Shown piece by piece: positions 16,056-28,106 of a stretch of DNA of 64,000 bases (its first letter is position 1; the number at the start of each line of letters is the position of its first letter). The stretch spans positions 1 through 64,000 of the forward strand of contig NZ_JBIPKH010000007.1 of assembly GCF_044068625.1 (NCBI RefSeq), in the 5' to 3' direction. Source of the DNA: Desulfurivibrio sp044068625 (GTDB lineage: Bacteria; Desulfobacterota; Desulfobulbia; Desulfobulbales; Desulfurivibrionaceae). The position numbers were made by a program, and so were the translations under genes. Below the pieces are notes generated by a model. That model made no database searches. It saw only the letters and a list, made by a program, of their open reading frames with translations, and was not told the DNA's origin.

Positions 16056-16787
16056 TCACCACTGCAGCTCCCGGGCCGGCACCCGCTGCTGGTTTATGGC
16101 GATCTCGCCGATTTTGCCGTCCCGCAACTGGATCACCCGGTGGGCCATCCGGGCGATATCGGCGTTATGGGTGATCACCACGGTGGTGGTGCCCACCTCG
16201 CGGTTGATCCGCTCCAGCACCTCCAGCACCAGCACCCCGGTCTGGGAATCCAGCGCGCCGGTGGGTTCGTCGCAAAGCAGCACCTGGGGGCGCTTGGCGA
16301 TGGCCCGGGCGATGGCCACCCGCTGCTGCTCGCCGCCCGAGAGCTGGGCCGGGAAGTGGTCCAGCCGCTGGCCCAGACCTACCAGGGCCAGGGCCTCTTC
16401 CGGGGTCATGGGTTTCTCGGCGATTTCGGTGACGATGGCGATATTTTCGCGGGCGGTGAGGCTGGGGATCAGATTGTAGAACTGGAAAACGAAGCCGACC
16501 TGATGGCGGCGGAAGGCGGTGAGTTCGGCTTCCGAGGCGGCGGTGAGGTTGTGCTCGCCGCAAAGGACGGTGCCGGCGGTGGCGAAATCAAGCCCGCCCA
16601 GGATATTGAGCAGGGTGGATTTGCCGCTGCCGGAAGGGCCCAGCAGGACCACAAATTCACCCTGATAAAGATCGAGATCGACCCCGTCCAGGGCCTTCAC
16701 CTCGACCTCGCCCATCCGGTAGGTTTTGCTCAATCCCTCGGCGTGGAAGACTACTTGCCCGGCGGCTTTGGCGGCAACGGCATCCAT
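16056..16787 (-). CDS. LolD/MacB-type ABC transporter ATP-binding protein
   Basis: The 243-residue ATPase has Walker A GPSGSGKST, the Q-loop in GFVFQFYNLIPSLTARENI, signature LSGGEQQRVAIARA, Walker B VLLCDEPTGALD and the switch His in VVITHN. The LTARENI stretch after the Q-loop is typical of the MacB/LolD/FtsE branch that powers FtsX-type permeases. It is the first gene of the exporter operon and is followed by permease, adaptor and WYL regulator on the same strand. Confidence 0.95.
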   Translation of the reverse strand: MDAVAAKAAGQVVFHAEGLSKTYRMGEVEVKALDGVDLDLYQGEFVVLLGPSGSGKSTLLNILGGLDFATAGTVLCGEHNLTAASEAELTAFRRHQVGFVFQFYNLIPSLTARENIAIVTEIAEKPMTPEEALALVGLGQRLDHFPAQLSGGEQQRVAIARAIAKRPQVLLCDEPTGALDSQTGVLVLEVLERINREVGTTTVVITHNADIARMAHRVIQLRDGKIGEIAINQQRVPARELQW

Positions 16788-16832
16788 GCCGCCAATAGTA
16801 TCACAGCCGGCCTGGCCCTGACAACGCGGGGT

Positions 16833-18137
16833 TTAGGAGGCAAGATACCGCCGGATGGCGTCGGCCATGGTACCGCAGATCTTGCGGAACCGCTCCTCGT
16901 CGCGCTCCAGCAGGGTGGTGCGGAAGCCCTGCAGCTCGGTGGCGAAAGAGCTCAGCGGCACCACACAGATGCCGGTGGAACCCAGCAGGTAATAAACAAA
17001 GCGCTTGTCCGGCGAGGTGCCCGGCTGGGCCACCAACTGCTCCACATGCTCCCGCACCTCGTTGTTTTCGATGGGCAGGGTCTGGCGGTGGTTGAGAATC
17101 CCGGGCTCGAAGGCCACGCTCATGTAGAAGGCGCCGTCGGTGCGGTTGACGATCAGGCCCTCCACCTCCTTCAGGGTATCGTAAGCGATATTGGAGGCCC
17201 GCTCGTAACGCCCCACCCGCTCGGCCAGGTAGGCGTTGTACTGGGGATGGGTGAGGATGGCCGGCAGCACCATCTGCGGCAAGGTGGTGGAGCAGACCTC
17301 GACCATCTTGGAGTTGAGGATTGAGCCGACATACTTCTGGAACATCGGGTCTTTGTCGCCGTTATACACCTCGATCCAGCCGCAGCGGGAGCCGGGCCAG
17401 GGCATCTCCTTGGAGATCCCGCGCATGGCAATGGCCGGCACGTCGCCGATCACCTCGGCCAGCGATTTGGTTTTGCGGCCGTTATAGACGATCCGATGAT
17501 AAACCTCGTCGCAGATGATAAAGAGATCATACTTGCGGGCCAGGGCCACGATCCCCCGCAGGGTATCCTCGGGGTAGACCGCTCCGGTGGGGTTGTCGGG
17601 GTTGATCATCAGGATCCCGGCCACCGCCGGATTGTACTTGATCCGGTTCTCCAGATCTTCCAGATCGGGAAACCAGTTGTTGCGCGGATCGAGCCGGTAG
17701 CTCACCGGCCGATCACCGGCATGGGCCGCCTCGGCCGAGGAGTGGGTGGTGTAGCTGGGCGAAGAGACCACCACTCGGGCGTTGCGGCGCAGCATCCCGT
17801 AAATCTTGCTGATGGCATCGCCCAGGCCGTTGAAGAAGAGAATGTCGTCGGGCCCGATCTGGACCCCGCCCCGGCGGTTGACCTCGGCGGCCAGAAATTC
17901 GCGGGTGGTCAGAATGCCGCGGGTGGGGCTGTAGCCGTAGGAGGCGTTCTCCATGGCGCACTCGGCCACCAGCTTTTTCAGCCAGAGGGGAATCTCTTCC
18001 CCTTTGGCCACCGGGTCGCCGATATTCTCCCAGTAGGTCTTGATCCCCAATTTCTGCAGTTTTTCGCCGACGTTGACGATATTACGGATTTCGTAGGTCA
18101 ACTCTCCGGCGCCGATGTGGACAATGTCGGTACGCAT
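16833..18137 (-). CDS. Class I/II PLP-dependent aminotransferase (alanine transaminase-like)
   Basis: The 434-residue enzyme shows fold-type I landmarks: YGYSPTRG, FFNGLGDAISKIY, MINPDNPTGAVYP, FIICDEVYHRIVYNG, the PLP lysine in RGISKEMPWPGSRCGW, and an Arg-containing C-terminal strand. It resembles AlaA-like and deltaproteobacterial aminotransferases of 430-440 residues. Substrate cannot be fixed by eye; alanine or an aromatic amino acid are both possible. It stands alone between the exporter operon and citrate synthase. Confidence 0.9.
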   Translation of the reverse strand: MRTDIVHIGAGELTYEIRNIVNVGEKLQKLGIKTYWENIGDPVAKGEEIPLWLKKLVAECAMENASYGYSPTRGILTTREFLAAEVNRRGGVQIGPDDILFFNGLGDAISKIYGMLRRNARVVVSSPSYTTHSSAEAAHAGDRPVSYRLDPRNNWFPDLEDLENRIKYNPAVAGILMINPDNPTGAVYPEDTLRGIVALARKYDLFIICDEVYHRIVYNGRKTKSLAEVIGDVPAIAMRGISKEMPWPGSRCGWIEVYNGDKDPMFQKYVGSILNSKMVEVCSTTLPQMVLPAILTHPQYNAYLAERVGRYERASNIAYDTLKEVEGLIVNRTDGAFYMSVAFEPGILNHRQTLPIENNEVREHVEQLVAQPGTSPDKRFVYYLLGSTGICVVPLSSFATELQGFRTTLLERDEERFRKICGTMADAIRRYLAS

Positions 18138-18228
18138 GCCAATTCCTTAATAATGATCAAGTAGTAAAATAGACGGCCCAGCCCGGCATCTTAACCACGC
18201 AATCCCCGGTCACGTCAAGGCAATATCA

Positions 18229-19533
18229 CTATCCGCGCTGATCCATGGGCACGAAAGGACGACTGAGGGGCCCCACGTAGATCTGGCGAGGCCGGCTGAT
18301 CCGCCAGCCCGGATCGTCCCACATCTCCTTCCAGTGGGCGATCCAGCCGGGCAGCCTGCCCAGGGCGAACATCACCGTGAACATGTTGGTGGGGATCCCG
18401 ATGGCCCGGTAGATGATCCCGGAATAAAAATCAACGTTGGGATAGAGGCTGCGCTCGATGAAATAGTCATCCCTGAGGGCCACCTCCTCCAGCTCCTTGG
18501 CGATATCAAGCAGGGGATCCACCACCTTGAGGTCATCCAGCACCTCGTCGCAGGCCTGCTTGATGATCCGGCAACGGGGATCGAAGGTCTTGTAAACCCG
18601 GTGACCGAAGCCCACCAGGCGGAAGGGGTCCTTGGGGTCCTTGGCCCGCTCGACGAACTGGCGGTAATTACCGCCACCCTGGTGGATGCTCTCCAGCATC
18701 TCCATTACCGCCTCGTTGGCCCCGCCATGGAGCGGGCCCCAGAGGGCGCTGATCCCGGCGGAAACCGAAGCGTAGAGGTTGACCCGGGCGCTGCCCACCA
18801 TCCGCACCGTGGAGGTGGAGCAGTTCTGCTCATGATCGCCGTGCAAAATCAACAATTTATTGAGCGCCGCCACCACCTTGTGGTTGATCTCGTAGGGCTT
18901 GACCGGCGAGTCGAACATCATGTTTAAAAAGTTGGCGCAGTAGGAGAGGTCGTGGCGCGGATAAACCAGGGGGTGGCCCATGGACTTCTTGTAGGAGAAG
19001 GCGGCAATGGTCCGCACCTTGGAGACCAGGCGGGCCGACATCTTGTCGATATTTTCCAGCGGATTATCCGTCATCTCGGGATAAAAGCTGCACAGGGAGT
19101 TGACCATGGATGAGAGGATGGCCATGGGCGGACTTTTGGCCGGATAGCCGTCGAAAAAGCGGAGCATATCCTCGTGGATCATCGCGAAGTCGTTGAGCAT
19201 CTGGCTGAACTGGCTCAACTCGTCGCGGGTGGGCAGGGAGCCGTGATCCAGCAGGTAGGCCACCTCGACGAAGGTGCAGTTTTCCGCCAGATCGGCAATG
19301 TCGTAACCGCGATAGCTGAGAATACCCTTCTCGCCGTCCAGGTAGGTGATGTTGCTGATACAGGAGCCGGTATTGGCATAACCGTTATCCAGGGCGATAT
19401 AGCCGGTACTGGCCCGCAGAGTGCGGATATCGATCGCCTTTTCCCCCTCGGTGCCGACCACCACCGGCAGCTCATGGAGTTGGCCGTTGATCTTCAGTTC
19501 TACTTTTTCACCGGTATAATAGTTGTGAGGCAT
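18229..19533 (-). CDS. gltA: Citrate synthase (type II, GltA-like)
   Basis: Citrate synthase condenses acetyl-CoA and oxaloacetate. The 434-residue protein starting MPHNYYTGEKVELKING has the active-site motifs ILHGDHEQNCSTS, GPLHGGANEAV, FGHRVYKTFDPR and NVDFYSGIIYRAIG. Length matches hexameric type II enzymes. The ATG at 19533 has AAGGAG nine bases upstream; the open frame extends to 19593 but without a better start. It is divergent from thiE across about 130 bases. Confidence 0.96.
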   Translation of the reverse strand: MPHNYYTGEKVELKINGQLHELPVVVGTEGEKAIDIRTLRASTGYIALDNGYANTGSCISNITYLDGEKGILSYRGYDIADLAENCTFVEVAYLLDHGSLPTRDELSQFSQMLNDFAMIHEDMLRFFDGYPAKSPPMAILSSMVNSLCSFYPEMTDNPLENIDKMSARLVSKVRTIAAFSYKKSMGHPLVYPRHDLSYCANFLNMMFDSPVKPYEINHKVVAALNKLLILHGDHEQNCSTSTVRMVGSARVNLYASVSAGISALWGPLHGGANEAVMEMLESIHQGGGNYRQFVERAKDPKDPFRLVGFGHRVYKTFDPRCRIIKQACDEVLDDLKVVDPLLDIAKELEEVALRDDYFIERSLYPNVDFYSGIIYRAIGIPTNMFTVMFALGRLPGWIAHWKEMWDDPGWRISRPRQIYVGPLSRPFVPMDQRG

Positions 19534-19663
19534 GGCCGGGTACTCCTTATGGTTCAGCGGCCCTGGCGGCCGGAAAATCTGATGTGGTTTCAAACCGAAT
19601 CGGATAATCTACCGCCAACGCCGAGTATTTTCAAGAAACTTAATCAAGGGGCGGAGCCAGGGA

Positions 19664-20314
19664 ATGACGGATAGTCATCAAGAACGATTAAGGAAATTTA
19701 ACGAAGAGGTCAGCCTCTACCCGGTTTCCTGCGAGAAGCTGGCCAGGGGACGCAGCGACCTGGAGTGGCTGGCGGCGGTGCTGGCCGGCGGCGCTAAAAT
19801 CGTCCAACTGCGGGACAAGGAGTCCGGCGGCCGGGCCCTGCTGGCCAAAGCCCACGCCTTCCGCCGGGCTACCCGGGAAGCCGGAGCCCTGTTCATCGTC
19901 AACGACCGGCTGGATATCGCCCTGCTCAGCGGCGCCGACGGGGTCCATCTGGGCAACGACGATCTGCCCGCCGAAGAGGTGCGCCGGTTCGCCCCCCAAC
20001 TGCTGATCGGGGTCTCCTGCAACACCGAAGAACAGGCCGCCAGCGCCGCCGCCCGCGGCGCCTCCTACTACAATATCGGCCCGCTTTTTACCACCGGCAC
20101 CAAGGAGGGGCTCAAGGAGTTTTTGGGGATCGAGGCGATCGCCCGCTTTTCCCGCCACTCCACCCTGCCCTTCACGGTGATGGGCGGGATCAAAAAGCAC
20201 CATCTGCCGGAGCTGCGGGCTGCCGGAGTTCGCCGGCCGGCGGTGGTCACCGCCATCACCGGAGCCGACGACATGGCGGGCGCCACCCGGGAGCTGATCG
20301 AGCTCCTCAAGTAG
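19664..20314 (+). CDS. thiE: Thiamine phosphate synthase
   Basis: ThiE joins the pyrimidine and thiazole phosphates to form thiamine phosphate. The 216-residue TIM barrel shows IVQLRDKESGGR, FIVNDRLDIALLSGADGVHLGNDDLP, IGVSCNTEEQAASAAARGASYYNIGPLF and FTVMGGIKKHHLPEL. Two things are slightly off: the usual K/R-containing pyrophosphate loop after GPLF reads TTGTKEGLKEF, and an N-terminal extension of about 20 residues is present. No TPP riboswitch motif is visible upstream. Confidence 0.92.
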   Translation: MTDSHQERLRKFNEEVSLYPVSCEKLARGRSDLEWLAAVLAGGAKIVQLRDKESGGRALLAKAHAFRRATREAGALFIVNDRLDIALLSGADGVHLGNDDLPAEEVRRFAPQLLIGVSCNTEEQAASAAARGASYYNIGPLFTTGTKEGLKEFLGIEAIARFSRHSTLPFTVMGGIKKHHLPELRAAGVRRPAVVTAITGADDMAGATRELIELLK

Positions 20315-20316
20315 GA

Positions 20317-20352
20317 GGAGCAGCCGCGCCCGGGTGGCGGCGCGGCTGCTCC
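20317..20352. terminator. Strong hairpin between convergent thiE and hflC
   Basis: GGAGCAGCCGCGCC at 20317-20330 pairs perfectly over 14 bases with 20339-20352 around an eight-base loop. It starts right after the thiE stop and ends just before the hflC stop on the other strand. Neither side has a real T-run, so it may act as a 3' stabiliser or a bidirectional stop. Confidence 0.6.
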
Positions 20353-20359
20353 CGGTTAA

Positions 20360-21292
20360 CTATTTGATATTTTCCAGATAGCGATAAAGGGGCGAATCGG
20401 TGGTCAACACCAGGCGGGTGTTGCCCCCCAGGGTTGCCCGGTAGGTTTCCAGGGTTTTGTGAAAGGTGTAGAAATCGGGATCCCGACCGTAGGCCTCGGA
20501 GTAGATCCGGGCGGCCTGGGCATCGGCCTTACCCATCAGGGTGAGGGCTTCCTTGGTGGCCCCGGAGCGAATCTCCAAAAGATCGCGCTCCATCTTACCC
20601 AGAATCTCCGACTTGTTGCCCTCGCCGCGGGAACGCAGGTCGGCGGCGATCCTCTTCCGCTCCGAGATCATCCGATCAAAGACCCGGCGCTGCACGGAAT
20701 CGATATAGTTGACCCGGCGCAGCATCACATCCACCAGTTCAATGCCGTACTGCTCCACCACCTCGGCGGCCCGGGCATGGATCATGTTGGAGATCACATC
20801 CCGGCCCAAAGCGACATGCTCGATCTCGTCGGGCTCCAGCATGCTGACCCGCATCGCCTGGGGCTGCCAGTCGGAGCTACGAATAAACTCCACCAGATTG
20901 TTCTGGTTGACAAAGTCGCGAATGGTACCGTCGATGATCGCGTCCAAAACCCCCTGGGCCCGGTTAACGTCATGGAGCGACTGCATGAAGCGCAGGGGAT
21001 CGACGATCCGCCAGCGGGCGGTGGCGTCGATATGGACAAAGGTTTTGTCCCGGGTGGGGATCTGGTTGGGGTCGCCGTCCCAGATCTGAATCCGCTTATC
21101 GAAAAAGGTGACATCCTGAATAAAGGGGGTCTTGAACTTGAGGCCAGCCTCGGTCACCGGCTCTCCCACCGGCCGGCCGAACTGGGTGACCACCGCCTGG
21201 CGGTCCTCCGGCAGGACATAGACCCCGTTGGCCACCACCAGGCCCAAGCCGGCGATCAGAACGAGCAATAATGTGCGTACGATATTTTTCAC
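20360..21292 (-). CDS. hflC: HflC, SPFH/band-7 regulator of FtsH protease
   Basis: HflK and HflC form a membrane vault around FtsH facing the periplasm. The 310-residue product has an N-terminal TM (TLLLVLIAGLGLVVANGVYVL), the band-7 opening DRQAVVTQFGRPVGEPVTEAG and LKFKTPFIQDVTFFDKRI, and the helical C-terminal part with ERKRIAADLRSRGEGNKSEI. It follows hflK by 43 bases, the usual order. Confidence 0.95.
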   Translation of the reverse strand: MKNIVRTLLLVLIAGLGLVVANGVYVLPEDRQAVVTQFGRPVGEPVTEAGLKFKTPFIQDVTFFDKRIQIWDGDPNQIPTRDKTFVHIDATARWRIVDPLRFMQSLHDVNRAQGVLDAIIDGTIRDFVNQNNLVEFIRSSDWQPQAMRVSMLEPDEIEHVALGRDVISNMIHARAAEVVEQYGIELVDVMLRRVNYIDSVQRRVFDRMISERKRIAADLRSRGEGNKSEILGKMERDLLEIRSGATKEALTLMGKADAQAARIYSEAYGRDPDFYTFHKTLETYRATLGGNTRLVLTTDSPLYRYLENIK

Positions 21293-21335
21293 AACAAAAA
21301 CCTCCGCGGGGGGTTGTTTTGCAATTTTGCTTGGT

Positions 21336-22427
21336 TTACTTCTTGCCGGTGGCGCCCAGGTTCAGCAGGGGTAACAACGACTTCTGCTCCTTGTCGATCA
21401 CCACCACCTCATTGACTCCCGGCAGCACCCGCTGCATGGTTTCAAGATAGAGCCGCTGCCTGGTGACATCTTTGGCGCCCCGATACTCCTCCAACAGGGC
21501 CAGAAAACGGCTGGTTTCACCCTGGGCCAGGTTGACCCGTTCGGTGGCGTAACCGTGGGCCTCTTCCACCGTCTTGCGGGCATCACCGCGGGCTCGAGGC
21601 ACTTCCCGGTTGTAAATCTCCTCGGCCTCGTTGATCAGCCGCTTCATATCCTGATCGGCCTCGTTGACCTCGTTGAAGGCGGGCTTGACCGGCTCCGGAG
21701 GGTTAACATCCTGCAACTGCACGGTGATGATCCGAACCCCGCTTTCGTAACGATTGAGGGTTTCCTGGAGTTCACGGGCCATGGCGTCGGCCAGGATGGC
21801 CCGGCCATCGAGAACCGCGTCGAAATCCATATTACCCACCAGCCGGCGCAGGGTCATCTCGCTGACGTCACGAACCGCCTGGGGCACATCCCGAATCCGG
21901 AAGAGAAAGTGGTAGGGCTCGTCCACTCGGTACTGGACCACCCACTCCATGTCGATCACGTTACGATCACTGGTCAGCATCAGCGATTCCTGGGTGTAAC
22001 CCTGCTTCTGATACTGGGTGCGGTCGGCCACCGTCCGCGAACGGAAGCCGAACTGCTCCTTCCGGACCGACTCCATGTCCACCTTGTGAACCACGTCGGC
22101 CAGGGGAATCTTGTAGTTAAGTCCCGGCATGGTGGTCTTGTTGTATTTGCCCAGCCGCAGTACCACGCCCTGTTCGCCGGGGCGGATGGTGTAGAAGGAG
22201 GAGAAGAGCAGAAAACCGACCAGCACCACTCCGACCACCATGGCGATGCTGCCGGCTTTGATCCCGTCGCCGCCGGGCTCATCGGAACGCTGGCTGCCAC
22301 CACCGCTGCCCGAGCCTCCGCCTTCAAAAAAACTTTTGATCTTCTTGACCATGGCCGCCAACTGCTCTTCCGGCGACTGGCCTCCTTTACGCTGCCCCCA
22401 AGGGGGCTGCTGATTATCCCATGCCAT
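21336..22427 (-). CDS. hflK: HflK, SPFH/band-7 partner of HflC
   Basis: The 363-residue product starts with the HflK-type Gly/Pro-rich cytoplasmic tail MAWDNQQPPWGQRKGG and a GSGSGGGS linker, then a TM (AMVVGVVLVGFLLFSSFYTI). The SPFH domain follows, with RPGEQGVVLRLGKYNKTTMPGL, and the typical EVNEADQDMKRLINEAEEIYN helix. It is first in the hflKC pair. Confidence 0.95.
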   Translation of the reverse strand: MAWDNQQPPWGQRKGGQSPEEQLAAMVKKIKSFFEGGGSGSGGGSQRSDEPGGDGIKAGSIAMVVGVVLVGFLLFSSFYTIRPGEQGVVLRLGKYNKTTMPGLNYKIPLADVVHKVDMESVRKEQFGFRSRTVADRTQYQKQGYTQESLMLTSDRNVIDMEWVVQYRVDEPYHFLFRIRDVPQAVRDVSEMTLRRLVGNMDFDAVLDGRAILADAMARELQETLNRYESGVRIITVQLQDVNPPEPVKPAFNEVNEADQDMKRLINEAEEIYNREVPRARGDARKTVEEAHGYATERVNLAQGETSRFLALLEEYRGAKDVTRQRLYLETMQRVLPGVNEVVVIDKEQKSLLPLLNLGATGKK

Positions 22428-22633
22428 AAAACAATCCTCTTTGCTGGTAAGTGGAATCTGGGGCGTTGACCAAAGGTTGACTCACTAGTTTGCCTGATTT
22501 CCCCCAATGATTCAACCCCTAAATATCGGGAAGCGCCGGGAGTGGCGCTTGACTTTTCCCGGAAAGCTCTGTAGAAAACGGGCACTTTCGCACCAGGGCG
22601 GGCAATGACGGGGCCAAATTCCCGGTCGCCAAA

Positions 22634-22667
22634 CAAAAAAAGCGTAACCCCCGAAAGGATTACGCTT
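22634..22667 (-). terminator. Intrinsic terminator of the tRNA-Leu gene
   Basis: TTACGCTT (22660-22667) and AAGCGTAA (22640-22647) form an eight-base stem, extended by G-C pairs near the loop. On the minus strand it is followed by a run of seven T (22634-22640). It lies 14 bases after the tRNA 3' end. Confidence 0.85.
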
Positions 22668-22680
22668 CTGATGTTTAACC

Positions 22681-22767
22681 TGGTGCCGAAGGGGAGACTC
22701 GAACTCCCACGGGGAAACCCCCACTAGACCCTGAACCTAGCGCGTCTACCAGTTCCGCCACTTCGGC
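22681..22767 (-). tRNA. tRNA-Leu (anticodon CAG)
   Basis: The minus strand folds as a class II tRNA: acceptor GCCGAAG paired with CTTCGGC, discriminator A and an encoded CCA end. The D-arm is TGGCGGAACTGGTAGACGCG and the anticodon arm CTAGGTTCAGGGTCTAG has CAG in the loop. A long variable arm follows (TGGGGGTTTCCCCG), then GGAGTTCGAGTCTCC as the T-arm. Length is 87 bases. No integration junction is seen beside it. Confidence 0.96.
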
Positions 22768-22877
22768 CCCGTGTTTGAAGAGGCGATAATATAGACTTCC
22801 CGCCGCTGTTGTCAAGACAATTTGCCGGCGGGGGTTACGTTTTTTTATTAATCAATCCCACAGAGAGCTGGAATATA

Positions 22878-23852
22878 ATGGAAATTCACACCCGTCTGGA
22901 TCAAATCAGCGCCCCCTTTCCCCACGCCTGCGTTACCATCGGCAACTTCGACGGGGTCCATTTGGGCCACCAGCAGCTCTTCGACGCCGTGCGGCGTCTG
23001 GCCCACCAGCACCATGGCACCGCCGTGGCCATCACCTTCGACCCCCATCCCTTGCAAGTGATCTGTCCGGAACGGGGCATCAAGCTGATCTCCACCTATG
23101 AACAGAAAGCGGAGCTGATCGCCCAGGCCGGGGTGGATCAACTGCTGGTGCTGCCCTTCACCCGCGAGTTTGCGGCCATGGCGGCGGAAAGTTTCGTGGA
23201 TGAGATCCTGCTCAAAACCCTGGGGGTGCGGGAGCTGGTGGTGGGCTACGACTACGCCTTCGGCAAAGGCCGCCGGGGCGACACCGAATTCCTCAAGGCC
23301 CAGGGGCGGGAGAAGGGGTTTACGGTCCGGGTGATCGAGGCCTACACCGTGGATGACATGGTGGTGAGCAGCAGCAAGGTGCGGGAGCTGGTGGCGGCGG
23401 GCCGGATGGAGGCGGTTACCAAGCTGCTGGGCCGCTTCTACCAGTTGCGGGGGGTGGTGCAGATGGGCAAGAAGCGGGGGGGCAGCATCCTGGGTTTCCC
23501 CACCGCCAACCTGAGCATCAACGAAAACGATCTCTGCCCCAAACACGGGGTTTACGTCACCCAGGTGGTTTACAACGGCAAATGTTACGGCGGGGTGCTG
23601 AACATCGGTTACAACCCCACCTTCGCCGAAGGGCAGCTCTCGGCGGAAACCCATATCTTCGATTTCAACCAGGATATCTACGGCAAACCGATCAAGATCA
23701 ACCTGCTCAAGCACCTGCGCGGAGAACGGAAATTCAACAGCCCCGCCGAACTGGCGGCCCAGATCGCCAAGGACGCCGCCGAGGCCAAAGAGGTCCTGGT
23801 CGCCGCCGAAAAGGAGTTTCTGCTGGCCTGCTACGATAAATACAACGACTGA
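22878..23852 (+). CDS. ribF: Bifunctional riboflavin kinase / FAD synthetase
   Basis: RibF makes FMN and FAD from riboflavin. The 324-residue protein has the nucleotidyltransferase motifs TIGNFDGVHLGHQQLF and FDPHPLQVI, VSSSKVRELVAAG, and a C-terminal flavokinase domain with GSILGFPTANLSI and GVLNIGYNPTF. The ATG at 22878 matches the family start; the open frame reaches back to 22809. It is convergent with argJ. Confidence 0.95.
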   Translation: MEIHTRLDQISAPFPHACVTIGNFDGVHLGHQQLFDAVRRLAHQHHGTAVAITFDPHPLQVICPERGIKLISTYEQKAELIAQAGVDQLLVLPFTREFAAMAAESFVDEILLKTLGVRELVVGYDYAFGKGRRGDTEFLKAQGREKGFTVRVIEAYTVDDMVVSSSKVRELVAAGRMEAVTKLLGRFYQLRGVVQMGKKRGGSILGFPTANLSINENDLCPKHGVYVTQVVYNGKCYGGVLNIGYNPTFAEGQLSAETHIFDFNQDIYGKPIKINLLKHLRGERKFNSPAELAAQIAKDAAEAKEVLVAAEKEFLLACYDKYND

Positions 23853-23875
23853 TTATTCGGCCAGACAGCCCTTTT

Positions 23876-25060
23876 TCAAGTGCGGTAGTCGGCGTTAATC
23901 TTCACGTAATCGATGGAAAAATCGCAGGTGAGGTAATCGGCGGCGGCGGAACCGGCCCGCAGATCGACGGTGACCGTGAACTCCGGCTGTTTCAGGACCG
24001 CGGTGGCCCGGGCCTCGACCTCGGCCCCCTGCCCCACCCCACCCTTGACCATCACCACATCGTCGAAGGCGATACTCACCGCGTTCTGGTCGAACGTGGC
24101 CCCGGAACGACCCAGGGCGGCGATGATCCGGCCCCAGTTGGCATCCTCGCCGAAGAAGGCGGTCTTGACCAGGTTGGAGTTGGCAATGGTCCGGGCCGCC
24201 TGGCGGGCCTGGGCCCCATCGACCGCCCCATCCACCCGGATGGTCACCAGCTTGCTGGCCCCCTCACCGTCCCGCACCACCTGGCGGGCCAGATCCAGGC
24301 AGAGGGCGTGCAACTGCTCCTCAAAGAGCAGTTGCACGGGGGAACCCTCCACCAGGGGGGGCGCTCCTGAGCTGCCATTGGCCAGCAGCAGGACGGTGTC
24401 GTTGGTGCTGGTATCGCCATCGATGGTGATCCGGTTGAAGGAGGTCTCGACCGCCCGGCGCAGCATCCGCCGCAGCAGGGCCGGATCGACGGCGGCATCG
24501 GTGAGGATGAAGCAGAGCATGGTGGCCATGTTGGGCATGATCATCCCGGCTCCCTTGGCCAGGCCGGCGATCCGCACCTCCACCCCGTCGAGCTCGAAGG
24601 TCCGGACCGCGCTCTTGGGCGCGGTATCGGTGGTCATGATCGCCCGCCCCACCGCCTCCAGACCATCGGGGGCCAAGGCGGCGGCCAGGCGGGGGATGCC
24701 GAGGCGAAAACATTCGACATCAAGCTGCATGCCGATCACCCCGGTGGAGGAGAGCTGGACCAGTTCCTCAGCGATCCCCAGGGCGTCGGCGGCCATCGCC
24801 CCACAAAGGCGGGCGCCGCGCATCCCCTCCTCGCCGGTGCAGGCGTTGGCGATCCCGGAATTGACCAGAATCGCCTGGGCCCGACCGCTCCGGAGACGTT
24901 CCATCCCCAGCAGCACCGGGGCCGCCTTGACCGTGTTGGTGGTAAAGACTCCGGCGGCGGCGGCCGGCCGCTCACTGACGATCAAACCCAGATCAAGCCG
25001 ATCCTTGCCCCGAATCCCCGACTTTACCGCCGCTGCCCGAAATCCCCGCACCTCAAGCAT
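23876..25060 (-). CDS. argJ: Bifunctional ornithine acetyltransferase / N-acetylglutamate synthase
   Basis: ArgJ recycles the acetyl group in arginine synthesis. The 394-residue precursor is cut by itself before Thr in the motif NMATMLCFILTDAAV; the preceding KGAGMIMP is also conserved. Other landmarks are VNSGIANACTG, GVIGMQL and EDANWGRIIAALG. The ATG at 25060 follows AGAGG; the open frame extends upstream into the secA end. It lies 23 bases after secA, in a run with argS and a short N-acetylglutamate synthase. Confidence 0.95.
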   Translation of the reverse strand: MLEVRGFRAAAVKSGIRGKDRLDLGLIVSERPAAAAGVFTTNTVKAAPVLLGMERLRSGRAQAILVNSGIANACTGEEGMRGARLCGAMAADALGIAEELVQLSSTGVIGMQLDVECFRLGIPRLAAALAPDGLEAVGRAIMTTDTAPKSAVRTFELDGVEVRIAGLAKGAGMIMPNMATMLCFILTDAAVDPALLRRMLRRAVETSFNRITIDGDTSTNDTVLLLANGSSGAPPLVEGSPVQLLFEEQLHALCLDLARQVVRDGEGASKLVTIRVDGAVDGAQARQAARTIANSNLVKTAFFGEDANWGRIIAALGRSGATFDQNAVSIAFDDVVMVKGGVGQGAEVEARATAVLKQPEFTVTVDLRAGSAAADYLTCDFSIDYVKINADYRT

Positions 25061-25083
25061 GGTCACACCTCTTATCAGATCAT

Positions 25084-27620
<2,537 letters not shown>

Positions 27621-27621
<1 letters not shown>

Positions 27622-28106
27622 CAAACCTTCTCCTTGTCCCAGATCAGGGCTTCCTCGTTACAGTCGGGGAACATCGGGCAATTTATACAATCACTCCAGA
27701 CCTTGTGGGGCAACTCACTTTTGTCGACGGGCAAAAACTGGAGTTTCTTGAAAAAACCCGGTTGATAGGTCAGGGTAAAGACCCGGGAGATTCCGAAGTC
27801 GCGGGCCTCGGCCAGGCAGCGCTCCACCAGGGCCCGTCCGATCCCCCGCCCCTGGTAACTTTCGGCAATGGCCAGGGAGCGGATCTCGGCCAGATTTTCC
27901 CAGCAGATATGGAGGGAGCAAACCCCCAGCACCTGCTGGGGGTCTTCACCGGCCACCGCCACCTTGAAATCACGCAGATGGTCGTAAAGCGAGCTGAGGG
28001 AACGGCCCAGCAGCAGGTTGCGGCCGGCAAAGAACTGGAGCAGGGCGTAGATCGCCCGCACGTCATCCATTCTGGCGTTGCGTATCTTGAACGAATCAGG
28101 GGTCAT
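27621..28106 (-). CDS. Short N-acetylglutamate synthase-like GNAT acetyltransferase
   Basis: The 161-residue GNAT protein has the acetyl-CoA loop SYQGRGIGRALVERCL and a C-terminal KVWSDCINCPMFPDCNEEALIWD. That Cys-rich tail is typical of the short ArgA-type synthases of deltaproteobacteria. It would make N-acetylglutamate, the first step of arginine synthesis, complementing argJ two genes downstream. The start overlaps the small membrane protein stop by four bases; the stop overlaps secA by one. Confidence 0.82.

Noticed and set aside
19534..19663. TPP riboswitch before thiE
   Set aside because: No CUGAGA-type core or second conserved box in the 130-base gap.
22681..22767. tRNA-Leu as an attachment site for an island
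   Set aside because: No integrase, no partial tRNA repeat and only housekeeping genes on both sides.
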